This document shows, in pieces, positions 45,290 through 57,400 of a DNA stretch of 64,000 nucleotides. The notes below the pieces were generated by a model that saw nothing but the letters and a program-made list of their open reading frames with translations, made no database searches and was not told the origin of the DNA. Position numbers and translations under genes: made by a program. The DNA is from Culex pipiens pallens (taxonomy: Eukaryota > Arthropoda > Insecta > Diptera > Culicidae). Every line of letters starts with the position of its first letter. Position 1 is the stretch's first letter. Location: the NCBI RefSeq assembly GCF_016801865.2, contig NC_068938.1, positions 213,773,611 through 213,837,610 of the forward strand, given 5' to 3'.

Positions 45290-47080
45290 TTATGGTGAAT
45301 ATTCGAAAATCTGTATCTCGAGAAGGGATTCTCTAATCGATTTGGTGTCTTCGGCAAAGTTATTTTAATTTACAAAGAACTTTTTAAAAAATTTCATTTT
45401 TTAGAAATTTTGGGAACTAAAATATGCATCTTTTGCGCTACAAATTAAGTATGGTGCCAAATCTTATGCCAAAGATGTGATGCCATGAAAAAAATTTGGA
45501 AGAAATCTAAATTATTTGTTCAACAATAATTTCAAAAATCATGTTTAGATAAAATTTCAAATTTGCAATTGAAAATAACTTCACACAAATTAAATGAAGT
45601 GCTCCGTTTAAAAATACTTTCAAAGTACTCTTGTAAAAAATATTTTCGAAGAGCTGAGAAAAAGTGTACAATTTTCATTGTTAGTATTTGTTTATCGGAC
45701 TGCTGATTGCTGAGATACAGCCTGTTTAAGTTCAAATTGTGTGGAAAATGAGTGGAAAAATGAGAAACATTTGTGAAATATGAGCTCAAATTTGAAAAAT
45801 TCCTAAATAGCCAAAAGCAACAAAAAAAATGAAAGACGCAACTTTTGGTACCCAAACACCATCGTCATTGTCATCAAGTCATCGCTTAAATTTTGAATTA
45901 TCACAGTTTGAGTGAAAAAAAGCTGCTTTTTGCCGATTTCGTCATTTTAGAAAAACGCGCGGCGAGTTGAAAAAAATCCGGATTTTATTTTCAAAAAATC
46001 ACATCTCGGAATCCTGTTAATGAACTCCTCCCATTTTTAGAAAAAAGATTGAAATTGTCCGAGGAATCCGATAAATATATTTCCAGAAATAGGCTCTTTG
46101 GTCCAGACACCGTCAAAACGGCATTTTAAAGCTTCAAATGACCTTTTCAAATATTTGGCTAGATTTTTGAAACTGCTTGCTATTTATCTTTGAAAGGTCA
46201 ACTTATCACCTTTCATTTGCGTCCAAAACAGCTAAAATCGGTGATTTTTTTTAAATGTGGTTTTTGCGAAAATCGACAAAAATTGCCTTTTTTCGGACAA
46301 CCCTAACACGGCCTGGGTCACCCTAATTGCCAATCAAAAAATCGTGAAAATTAAAATTAAAATTTGACCAAGGAAAAAATATTTGTATCTTTTAAAATTG
46401 ATTTTCTGTGTTAAATTGAAAAAAAAAAATCAGTAAGTTGGTTATGATTCAAAAATAATTTGCCGTTTTGCCTACTTCGATGTTACCATTTCTAATTGAT
46501 CGCAATCAAAACCGCATCAAAACATCATAATACAACTCAACTTAACCCATTCCTTGCGTCTCGCACATGTCCCGAGCAGTGATTTACTGTCGAGTCATTG
46601 AACACCGAGAAATTGTAGAAACAAAAGAAAAACCCCTTAACCAGAAGCATCCATTTAGGACAATAATCCTTCGGGACGTGTGATTACCAGGAATCCCACC
46701 ACACCGTAGGACACCTCAATTATGTGGGCCTCTCCCTCTGTCATCCTCTCTCTCCCTCTCCCAAACAGTTCAAATTACGTAATACGACTTAATTGGCCTC
46801 CGCCGAAAATGGGAATTTGAAGTACCTCTCGATTGGTTGTCTCGTCGTCTCAGCGCCATATGGATTGTCACGGTTGATGCAGGTCATCGTCGAAGAGACT
46901 CCACTAAACGCTAACCGTAGAATAGATGCGGGACACAAATTAAGGTGAGAAATGACTGATAATCACTCCCGGGGTTCCTCCGGCTTGTCGGAGGTGTCGT
47001 CTACGGTCTACGGTCGGGTGCGGTGCGGTGAGACATGGCCATTGTTGGGCCAACTTTCCTGGGGGTCGCTTTTCGGACAT
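45290..47080. other. intergenic DNA between the repeat element and gene D
   Basis: A short block at 45298-45360 (TCGATTTGGTGTCTTCGGCA) matches 41555-41620. The rest to 46,500 is AT-rich. 46,530-47,080 is unique and GC-richer, but no exon is supported. Confidence 0.45.
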
Positions 47081-47118
47081 CGAGGTGTGATGTTGTAACG
47101 ACAGTTTTTAACACACTC

Positions 47119-47124
47119 TTTATT
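47119..47124 (-). terminator. AATAAA polyadenylation signal of gene D
   Basis: AATAAA on the minus strand lies about 41 nt after the TAG at 47165, a normal distance. Confidence 0.6.
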
Positions 47125-47164
47125 CTACAGAAAAGCTTACGGTTACGAATAAAAATGCAAAGTT

Positions 47165-48233
47165 CTAGCCAACGGCCGCAACGGGACGGAACTCGTCCGG
47201 GCTGAACGCGGTCACGGAGTTGCTGTAGAAGTTTAGCAATTTATCGGGTCGACTCGGTTTGAACTCTCTGCCTTCGTGAAGGGGAGGACCTCCAGTGGTC
47301 GTTAGGCTAATGGACTCCACGTCCAGCTGGTGATTCCCTGGGTGAACGTAATACGACTGTGGAATCGGTAGTGATGCTTGGGTGTCCTCGATAATTGGAA
47401 TGGCCGTTGCGTGCAGGACCAGCGGTTTCTCGGTGGAACTCGTCACTGGCGGGTCATTGTTCGGGACGGCCGGAGTTGATGGGATGGTTGTTGTTGAGAT
47501 TAAGTCCTCTAGTTGGTTTTCGGATGCTTCTCCGGTTTGATCTTCGCCGGAATCGTTGCGTGCTGTGCTGCGAACTCTTCGTGTTGTTGGTAGTTTTGAA
47601 CGCTTAGATTTTGGAATGGACGTAGCCTTGCGGGATTTATTCTCCGAGGGTTCGGTTACTTCCGGTACCTGTAACTTTAAATGATTATTGTCACTTTATT
47701 TTATATTCGCTAATCGCTTGCCTCACCTGTTCATCGGCAAACTGTGGCCTCGGTTCGATCAGGTTCTGCCCTGCATGCAATCCAAAATGACCACCACCAG
47801 CACCAACTCCTTGTCCAGGAAAAACCGCCGGTCCCGTATTGACGTTCACACCTCCGTTCCCAACAAACCCAAACCCATCCAACCCTTCGTGCACACTTCC
47901 GTCCGGTCTCAACGGAATCTTGATGTTGATAGTCGGAACTGCTCCATAGTAGTACGGATTGGCGTACGCGTACGCGTGCTGGTAGAACGAATCCCCAAAC
48001 GGTCGACCAATATTGATCTTGACTATCCCGGTGGGCGCTCGTATCCGAGGTGGCCCATCTCCGTCGTCCAACGAATCCACCAAAGTCAATCCGGTTAGCA
48101 GGCCAAGAAGTCCGAGGAAACGACCTCTTCTAGGAGAGGCGCTTGGATGAAGTTGAACTTCCTGTTCTTGTTGGTCGGAACTACCGGCACTTGAACACAC
48201 TAGAACCACGAACAACGCATAGCGAAACCACAT
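47165..48233 (-). CDS. gene D: secreted protein, 336 aa, function unknown
   Basis: Two exons: 48233-47727 and 47668-47165, joined in phase 0 (ACAG|GTGAGG; GTTACAG|GTACCG) over a 58-nt intron. The ATG at 48233 begins a signal peptide (about residues 1-18). A dibasic stretch PRRGRF follows, then a short hydrophobic segment (LGLLGLLTGLTLV), then a region rich in Y, G and A (QHAYAYANPYYYGAVP) and a glycine-rich part. Exon 2 starts with a basic patch (KSKRSKLPTTRRVRS) followed by a serine-, threonine- and proline-rich stretch. Few cysteines. It looks like an extracellular or cuticle-associated protein, but I recognise no named domain. The phase-0 intron and lack of the LIP module separate it from genes A-C. 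Confidence 0.8.
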
Positions 48234-48259
48234 CTTCACCGGAACAGGTGGAGACCAGA

Positions 48260-48295
48260 ACTGATCGCGAAGCGATCCAGACCATCAGCTTTATG
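48260..48295 (-). promoter_or_regulatory. core promoter of gene D: TATA-like CATAAA and TCAGT initiator
   Basis: CATAAA at 48295-48290 lies 33 nt upstream of the A of a perfect arthropod initiator TCAGT (48264-48260). The predicted 5' untranslated region is 29 nt. Confidence 0.55.
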
Positions 48296-48869
48296 CTTGA
48301 TCGTGGGGTACATCTGCTCCACGTTAGGGTTACCAGACTTTAACTTATGATGATTAGGAAAATTTAAAATGTATTGTTGTACAGAGGGGATGATAAAAAC
48401 TTTGAAAATTATTAGCAATGGCCTGATTTGTAAATGATATAAAAAATCAAACTTCTAAAAAGTGACGTATTTAAACAAAAAAAAACAAATTTTAGTTACA
48501 ATAACTTGAAAATGGTGCACGATATAGAAATTTGTGTACAGTACTTTTGGCAATTTTTTGAAAAAAATGTCAGCAATGACAAATTAATTTTGACTAACTT
48601 GTAGCATAGCTTTTTGTGAAAAATACTTTTTGTTTAAATATTTTGAAAAACAAGCTCGGAATTTTAAAATTTAGCTTTTATTTTTTTTACTGAGTACTCT
48701 CAAAGGGTGAAAGAAGTACATTTTTTGATAATTTAAGTCTGCAAAAGCATATATCTTTACTAAAAAAAATGCAGTTTTATTCAAAAACCTTATTTAAATA
48801 GGTGATGAATACCTTCCTCACAAAATCATCAATTGCATACAGTCATGTTCCGGTTTATATTGTTATTAC

Positions 48870-49690
48870 AATATGGGTATTAAATGATCGGGATTTTTCC
48901 ATACATTTCGAAAGTAATAACACATTATTTTAAATACTCAAAATTTTCACAAAACTAAGATTTTTAAAAAGTACTAAAAATATCAGTTTTTTTCAATATT
49001 GTTAACGCAAATTCTTGAAAATGCTTAACATTTTCACAAAAACCATGGATACTCAAAAAAATACTCAAAATTTCAGTAATTTTCAATATGGCTATCAGAT
49101 AATCACGATTTAAAAAAAAAATCGAAAATAGCAACACAATTCTTGAAAATACTCAAAATTCTCATAAAACTACGTATTTTTGAATAAAAATACTCAAAAT
49201 TTCAATTTTTTTACAATATGGGTATCCAATGAACGGGATTTTTCATATATTGCAAAAATAATAGCTCAAATTTTTGAAAATACTCACAACTTTCACAAAA
49301 CTACAGATTTTTGAAAAAATACTCCAAATTTAAGTAATTTACATTAGGTAAATTTTGAGTATTTTCAAAAAAATATGTTATTACTTTCGAAATGTATGAA
49401 AAGATTCCGATCATTGGATACCCACATTATAAAAACTGAAATTTTTAGTATATTTTCAATAATACATAGTTTTAGGAGAATTTTGAGTATTTTCAAAAAT
49501 TGTGTTACTATTTTCGAAATGTATAAAAAAAATCTTGATAAGTTGATAGCCATATTGAAAATTACTGAAATTTTGAGTATTTTTTCAAAAATCCGTAGTT
49601 TTGTGAAAATATCCAAGAATTTGCGTTATTATTTTCGAAATGTATGAAAAAATTCCGATCATTTGATACCCATATTGCAAAAACAATGAT
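48870..49690. repeat. fold-back element with about 130-bp subrepeats in both arms
   Basis: Left of about 49345 a unit containing CAATATGGGTAT, then CGGGATTTTT, then ATACTCAAAATTTTCACAAA recurs three to four times. Right of that point the same unit recurs in reverse complement (TTTTGAGTATTTTCAAAAA, CGAAATGTATGAAAA, CCGATCATT, ATACCCATATTG). The whole region could fold into one long hairpin. Confidence 0.75.
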
Positions 49691-50815
49691 CTTGAGATTT
49701 TTTTCGAAAAAAAACTGCATTTATAAAATACAGGAAAAATACATATTTTTTTGAAAATTTCCATGTAATTATAATTGCAACGGATAGCTGACAATACTAT
49801 AATTTTTAAAAGTTTGGATACTTTTTCTTAGGATTATAGCCAATGATTCCCTTATAGCCAAAAACCCATAAGCTGCGGTGCTAAAGGCTGATACGCAGAT
49901 TAGAAGGAACGCAAAACTCCATACAAAAAAACGCCCAAGAAACGGTCAAGGAAAGGGTCACGAAAAGATTTTTCTTAAGCGGTACGCAGCTGAAAAGTAA
50001 CAGAAACGGAAAGATTGCGTTTGACGTTTCTTCGCGCGGTGCTTGTTTGTAATATGTTTTGATGAAAAAATCAAAGAATTGTAATTTTTCTTTTTGAATG
50101 CGACTGATAATTACAAACGTTTTAATAATTTTGTATTGGAGATAATAATATTTAAAATTCCCGCCGAATCTCAAAAAGCAGAATATTAAAACTAAAAGGA
50201 CAGATTTAGTTTTTCGGTCGAAATGGAGTAAAAAAAGAAGTTGTCTTTATAGATGTCGACCATCGTGTCACCAACAATTTATTGCTAGTACCAACCAGCT
50301 ACCTCTGGATTATGAGTCCCCTGCACTGTCCGATTTATCCACACTCGCGGGACCAAAATGAAGTAAATCAGAGTGAAATTAAACTTGACAATAATCATAC
50401 AAATATCTATGTTCTTACTGAAAATACAATAATAATCTGAAATTTTGAAATCCAACCAAACAACAAATTCAAAAATGTGAAAAAAAACAAACATTTCAGA
50501 AATTTCAAATAACATTTTTTTTAAATAATAAAGAAAATTTCAACAAAAATCTGAAATTTGGAAAATCAAAATTAAAAATATGCAGAATTGAATAATAATT
50601 TTAATTTTTAACGTTTTTATAAATTCCATAGATCAAAAATGTTAAAATTCGAAACGAATGTACAAGTCGAAATTCCAAAAGTTTTAAAAATCGGAAATAT
50701 AGAAATTCGTAAATACAAATTTACGAAAACCTCGAAATTATAACAATCAAAAACTCTATTTCTTCCAAAATTAAAAAATCTTGAATTAAATTTTAAGAAT
50801 AAAGAAATTTAAAAA

Positions 50816-51488
50816 ATTTATGAATTTAAGAATTTAAGAATTTAAGAATTGAAGAATTGAAGAATTGAAGAATTGAAGAATTGAAGAATTGAAGAATTGA
50901 AGAATTTAAGAATTTAAGAATTTAAGAATTTAAGAATTTAATAATTTAAGAATTTAAGAATTTAAGAATTTAAGAATTTAAGAATTTAAGAATTTAAGAA
51001 TTTAAGAATTTAAGAATTTAAGAATTTAAGAATTTAAGAATTTAAGAATTTAAGAATTTAAGAATTTAAGAATTTAAGAATTTAAGAATTTAAGAATTTA
51101 AGAATTTAAGAATTTAAGAATTTAAGAATTTAAGAATTTAAGAATTTAAGAATTTAAGAATTTAAGAATTTAAGAATTTAAGAATTTAAGAATTTAAGAA
51201 TTTAAGAATTTAAGAATTTAAGAATTTAAGAATTTAAGAATTTAAGAATTTAAGAATTTAAGAATTTAAGAATTTAAGAATTTAAGAATTTAAGAATTTA
51301 AGAATTTAAGAATTTAAGAATTTAAGAATTTAAGAATTTAAGAATTTAAGAATTTAAGAATTTAAGAATTTAAGAATTTAAGAATTTAAGAATTTAAGAA
51401 TTTAAGAATTTAAGAATTTAAGAATTTAAGAATTTAAGAATTTAGGAATTTAAGAATTTAAGGATTTAAAAATTTAAGAATTTAGGAA
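50816..51488 (+). repeat. 8-bp satellite array TTTAAGAA (about 80 copies)
   Basis: A nearly perfect period-8 array. A block of GAATTGAA variants sits at about 50845-50895 and a few TTTAGGAA variants at the right end. The centre is homogeneous over more than 450 bp, which implies recent amplification. Confidence 0.95.
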
Positions 51489-51529
51489 TTCCAGAAAAAA
51501 ATTAAACATTTGTACCAGTCTTATTTTAT

Positions 51530-52660
51530 AATTTCAAAATTTCCTAACTTCCTAATTTCCTAGTTTCCGAATATCCTAATTTCCTTATTTCCATACTTCC
51601 AAATTTCCTAACTTCCTAAACTCCTAATTTCCTAGTTTCCTAATTTCCTAACTTCCTAATTTCCTGATTTCCTAATTTCCTAACTTCTTAATTTCCTAAC
51701 TTCCTAACTTCTTAATTTCCTAATTTCCTAGTTTCCTGATATCCTAATTTCCCAATTTCCTAACTTCCTAACTTCCACACTTCCTAATATTCTAATTTCC
51801 TAACTTCCTAATTTCCAAATTTCCTAACTTCCTAACTTCCTAATTTCCTAATTTCCTAATTTCCTAACTTCCTAATTTCCTAACATATTATTTTCCTAAT
51901 TTCACGATTTTCTAATTTCTGAATTTCCTATTTTCCTTATTTCATAATTTCCTAATTCATATTAATTTCATAATTTCTTAACTTCCTAACTTCCTAAACT
52001 CCTAATTTCCTAATTTCCTAACTTCCTTATTTCCTAACTTCCTAATTTCCTAACTTCCTAATTTCCTAGTTTCCTGATATCCTAATTTCCCAATTTCCTA
52101 ACTTCCTATTTTCCTAACTTCCTAATTTCCTAGTTTCCTAATATCCTAATTTAATTTCCTAACTTCCTAATTTCCTAGTCTCCTAATTTTAAAAATTTCC
52201 TTATTTCCTAATTTCCAAATTTCCTAATTTCGTGATTTCCTAACTTCCTAACTTCCTAATTTCCTAACTTCCTAATTTCCTAGTTTCCTGATATCCTAAT
52301 TTCCCAATTTCCTAACTTCCTATTTTCCTAACTTCCTGATTTCCAAGTTTCCTAATATCCTAATTTAATTTCCTAACTTCCTAATTTCCCAGTCTTCTAA
52401 TTTTAAAAATTTCCTTATTTCCTAATTTCCAAATTTCGTAATTTCCTAACTTCCTAATTTCCTAACTTCCTAACATCCTAATTTGCTTACATATTAATTT
52501 TCTAATTTCTTAATTTCCTTGTTTCATAATTTCCTAATTTTCTTATTTTCTTTATTTACTTATTTGCTAATATCATAATTTCCAAATTTCCTAATTCCCT
52601 TGTTTCCTAATTTCCTAATTTTTTAATTTCCTTATTTCATAATTACATATTTTTTTAATT
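51530..52660 (-). repeat. 8-bp satellite array, inverted relative to the first, diverged
   Basis: The plus strand reads TTTCCTAA and TTCCTAAC words repeated more than a hundred times, i.e. period-8 TTAGGAAA on the minus strand. That differs by about two substitutions from the TTTAAGAA unit of the adjoining array. It is more variable than its partner, with interspersed TAGTTTCCTGATATCC variants forming a roughly 200-bp higher-order duplication (51,700s; 52,060s; 52,270s). Confidence 0.85.
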
Positions 52661-52929
52661 TCAGTTTTTCTTGTTTTAGAATTTAAGAATTTCTAAATTT
52701 GCTTTTATTTATTGATTTCTTAATTTTGTTTATAATTGTTATTAAAAGTTTTTGAATAAACATTTTAAGTTTTAATTTTTTTAATCTTTTTATTTTTTCC
52801 TCGAAAGAACCTCAAGCGCGCACACCGTCAATCGCGCTCATACCGAACTGTCAACTTTTCTTGGGGGGGTCACGAAAAGAACACGCAACATTTCTTGACC
52901 GCGTTCCTTCCGATCAGCATACCGTACTT

Positions 52930-53840
52930 AAACCGTGGCATTTATGTCATTTGCCCTGGATTTTTTGGGTTTTCTGAAAATTTGAAGTTAATTTTTTTAA
53001 AGTGATTTTATAATAATTTCCGAACCAGATTTTAGGCTTAGTGATTTTTCACGCTTAAAAATTGCAATTTTCACGGGGACCATATTCCAAAACATCAACA
53101 TTAATGGAAATTTCACGAAACGTGAAAAATGTTAAAATAAGTTCAAATATCTTATACTAATATTTCACAAAGTACATTTTATACATAATTCTGTATTATT
53201 CAAGCACATGCTTTTTTTTTTTTTGCAGCCCATTTTTTTCAAAAAACTTAAAAGTTTTCTCAGATTCGCTTCTATTTTAACTATTTCAAATTTTAAATGG
53301 CACTTTGAAAAACTATCTAAGCCCAATAAGCCCCTCCTTCGAAATTATCATTTAAACATCAAGAAAATCCAACAATCTCCATTAATTTCCATCAAAAATA
53401 ATAAAAAAGGAGAAAGAATCTCATAATTCTAACGTCTGATATCTTAGAAAAAATAGAATAAACCAAGTTTAAATCATCTTATTTTTTTGTACTTCAATCT
53501 TTAAAATAAAATAATAATTAAATTGTCATTAAAGCGAATAAAACTATAATTTAATTCAGTAAGTTTGCGAAGAAAAGCTTGAAAAATACTATCGGTTCTA
53601 TATCCTGGTTGCTTCCTCAAACCACGGCCCATTTAATATCGACTCACAGAAATTCGTCTATATTTACTAAATGTTATGTTATCAAGAAGCTTTGCTATCA
53701 TGCGATCATCAAAAAAAAAATATATATAAAATCTAAAATAAAATCTGATCAGTCATTTAACCACTTATCACAATACTCTTGTTAAGCCACTTTAGAAAAG
53801 TTTTGATTGAAAAACATTAGTTCTATTAATGCTTTGCAAA
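52930..53840. other. AT-rich intergenic DNA, nothing recognised
   Basis: No gene or convincing repeat partner between the satellite element and the hairpin element. Confidence 0.4.
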
Positions 53841-53849
53841 ACAAAAACT

Positions 53850-53971
53850 TACCGTCTTCAGGGGTTAGGGTGACATTGGGTCTGGGAGGTGAAACAGGGT
53901 CATATAAAAATGTTAAAAATTGTATGACCCAATCTCACCCCCTAGACCCAATATCACCCCTGATGACGGTA
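53850..53971. mobile_element. 122-bp hairpin MITE
   Basis: The left arm TACCGTCTTCAGGGGTTAGG with GACATTGGGTCTGGGAGGTG is mirrored by the right arm, with CACCCCCTAGACCCAATATC and CCCCTGATGACGGTA. A short AT loop lies between. The two arms make almost the whole element, so it would fold into a single hairpin. Confidence 0.8.
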
Positions 53972-54405
53972 TATAAATTACATAAAAAGTTTTTGCGGAT
54001 TAAATATTAGTTTGATGTTGATATTTTTGATAAACATTGATTTTAAAAATTTCGCGAATTTTCACCAAAATTTCTAAATTTCACACTGTATGAGACATCG
54101 TAAAAAATCACTAACCCTAAAGATTTTGTACCATTATGCTAATGTTTTCTTTTTTCATCCCCTGCAATAATAAAAAAGGCAAAAAATGCTTTGTATTTAA
54201 CTTCAACACAGTTTGTAAAGCTTAAAAAGTATTTTGGTAACACTAACCGCAAGTGAAAGTGAAATGATGATCATCCCGCATGTCTAACTAGTTGTCTCCT
54301 TATCGGCAACCACAACATCACCGCCGTTCAACGTTCGACTAATTCCAGGGAAAAATATGTGAAAAGGCGAGTAAAAAAAACAAATTGCGTAATTTAAGTC
54401 ACATT

Positions 54406-54411
54406 TTTATT
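54406..54411 (-). terminator. AATAAA polyadenylation signal of the prominin gene
   Basis: AATAAA on the minus strand lies about 75 nt after the TGA at 54486. Confidence 0.6.
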
Positions 54412-54485
54412 CACTGTTGTTTATGATGGTTCAGAGTATACTGTTAGGCAAGAATAATAATAATAGAGCAAAAATGACTAGAGCT

Positions 54486-57400
54486 TCAGATCAAACACTC
54501 GCGGTACTTGGTCGGATCGTCGGCATCGAACATCAGCTCGATGTACTCGTACTCGATGTATTTAACCTCCCCGTCCTGACCAGCCTCATCATCGTCCGCA
54601 ATGATCTCGTCGTCGGTGCAGCTCTCCTTGACCGCGGCAATGTGCACCGAAACGGACCTGCAGGAGGAGGAGGTGGTTCGGTTGAAAATCACAGAAACGG
54701 AACAACAACAGCAGGAATCACCCGGGTGAGAGAGAGATGGAGGAGAATGATGGTCAATGTCGGAGGAGCTCCAATCACCAATTGGACCGGTCAATGTCCG
54801 GAAGAACACTGGCGGAAGTGCCGACGGAGGATGCCATATGCGATCTGGGCCAATTCGAGGGGTGCAGGGAGAGAGAAGAAAAATGGGGAAAATTTTGAGT
54901 TAGAGAATGATTTTCGGTATGAGCACAGGGCTGTGGAGTCTGAGTCTGAGGTAGTTTTCACAACTTTTTGTATAACATTTGATTTGAAGTCAATATCGAA
55001 CTCCACATCCCTGCAAATAAACTGTTTCAACTATTGTTAAGGTTTACCTTTGGGTGGACCAATGACTTGAGGACTCGTGCTGAGGATGATGATGATGGTG
55101 TTGTTGTTGCTGCTGGTGGTGGTGCGAATGGCGCTGGCTCTCGGAACGGCTAGCCCCACCACGACTGCGGAAGAAACTGTCTTGTTAGAAAAATAGTTTT
55201 TGGTTGAAATAATATAAAAAGGCAAAAATTTGCAAAAAAAAGCTAAGCAATATGAAAATCATATTAAATTAAAATAAACCCGAAAGCGTCATTCGTCAAT
55301 TTTGGCAAATTTTGACTGCAAAAAACTTTTTATGAAAAAGAAGTATTATGATAGAGTTTTTTTAAAACTCTTTTTTTTTTAGTCGCTTTACTTTGCTTGT
55401 CGCTTCCACTCTGTCGGCATCTCAGTCATATTCAGAAACTAGCTTTAAATCTGAATATATATTTGTTTTACAGTTTTTTGCAACCAAGACCTTCGTATAC
55501 AGGTGATTTTAAATATATCTCTTATTTCAAATTCTCAAAGGAAATTTCACGTGCAACAACTCATAAAAATATGGTGAATATCCGAAACTCCGATTATCCA
55601 AAAATTCGATTATCTAAAATTTTATTATCCAAAATTTTAGTATCCTAAGATTTCTAAAATTACTTCGGATATTCGACCCATGATTTTTTATTATTAATTT
55701 TTAACTCAAATTTGATTTGAGGCCCCAAATTAAATTTATTCAACAGGTTCAAATAAAAATATAAATATTTAAAAAACAGGCCTATGAATAAAAGAAGTGT
55801 TTTAAATTAATTTTAAAGCAGACAAACTGTTTGTTATCATTAGCTTTTAAAAGCGACGAAAAATTCACCAAAATTTCAAAATATTCCTAAATGAGTCCAA
55901 ACATGCTGAAAATGATTCTCAACGTAGGAAAATGCATTTTAAAAATATTTTGTTTCCAGGTGATTACACGCCTACTTCCATTGCAATTTCGAAGTTTTTG
56001 GATCTTTTTTGCCCCTTTATTTTTCGGGCAAAAAAATACCTTTTCCCAAACCTTTTCCAACGTTTTTCGGAATTCATGATTTTTTGGAAAAATGGAAACG
56101 CTGCTAAATAAGTGCTAGAGCTCATATGCGGCGATTTTTGTCATTAAAAAAAAAATAAGAATTTTGAAAAACTATTATTTTGTGTTATTATTTTTTGGTG
56201 TGAAAGTCCAAATTAAAAACGTTACTTAATACACATTTTTAGGTTGTTGGCTCCTTCATCTCAGTTATACAATGATTCATTCCAATTTAAATAAAATATA
56301 AAGACTTTATGTAAAGAAAATACAGACCCCGCATGGCAACATATACTATCCTAAAAGCAACTAAACTGCCCATAATTGAAAATTCGGCTATTATGCCAAA
56401 TCAAGTATTCCGAGAAAAACGCGTTTTAATGTTTGTCACCAAATCTTCTTCAGGGCAATTTCCCATAGGAGTGGCATATTAGCCGTTTGGTTTTTTGCAT
56501 CGGCAGCCAAATCTAAACACTATTTTAGTAAAATTCAAGTTGCAGAAGATGCGTTGGAACATCCTCTACCACCTGGTGCTAATATCTCGTTTTTGCCAAA
56601 AGTGGATATTAGCCGTTTTTTCATTGGTGGGCAGTAAATGAAACATTACAATGGTTAATAACAGGCTTTAAGACCCGAAACTGGACCGAGTAGGCCATAT
56701 CCGAACAAAATTCGATTTAGAAAATAATTTAAAAAAGCATGTTTGAAATCAAGTAGGCGAATATCTGTTTTACCCCTAATCCGATAAATTGTTAAAAAAT
56801 ATTTTAATTAATTCTAAATGGCATTTTTCCTAATCAAATTTTCAATTCCAATACTTCAAACTTACGTGTAATTTCCCAAGGATTTCGAATATGTCAAAAT
56901 TGAGTCCAAAAATGCCGTCTTGTTGGCAAATGTTAACGGTGTAAAAAGTTTGTAATACAAAAATCCTAAAACTATGAGAAAAACTGCGGTTGGCCAAATA
57001 GTTAACCCTCTACTGCCAAATCTTTTTTTTTTTGATTTTTATTTTCCCGTGTTCAGGAGGTCATTTTGAGCATTTTATGTTCTACAAAAAACTATGTTCA
57101 GGAGGTCATTTTGAGAAACTTTTGTTTTACAAAAAACTATACTTTTCTTGTTTTTCGTTTTTCTTGTTTCATTTTCAGTTATTATATTTGCATTTATCTT
57201 GCTTAGTTTATGTTTGTTTTCGATGGTATTTGGCTAATACTACCACTCCTATCATTACCTTTTGTCTATTTATTTTTTTCATGTTTCATGTACAACCACC
57301 TGGTTTATTTTTAGTTTTTTTGCATGTTTTTCATATTTTTTACTCTGGAATGAAATCATTATCAATTCAATTATTTAAAAATGCTTAGAGGCATAGTCTG

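Larger units (their letters stand above)
49889..52925. mobile_element. 3-kb element enclosing an inverted 8-bp satellite
   Basis: The left end GATACGCAGATTAGAAGGAA and the right end (reverse complement GGTATGCTGATCGGAAGGAA) are imperfect inverted repeats, and both are followed by GGTCAAG.AA-type sequence. The centre consists of two arrays of an 8-bp satellite in opposite orientation. AT-rich non-repeated DNA separates arrays from ends. No transposase. The terminal match is only about 80 percent over 23 bp, so the outer boundary is tentative. Confidence 0.45.

Noticed and set aside
46571..46590. Possible third CCCGAGCA-terminus element
   Set aside because: Only one end-like match (CCCGAGCAGTGATTTAC) is present, with no inverted partner or palindrome array nearby.
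50816..51488. CRISPR-like array
   Set aside because: Period is 8 bp with no spacers, and the DNA is eukaryotic; it is a simple satellite.
54417..55040. 207-codon plus-strand open frame across the prominin 3' exons
   Set aside because: It crosses the well-supported prominin exon 7 and the mini-element on the opposite strand, with no independent evidence.
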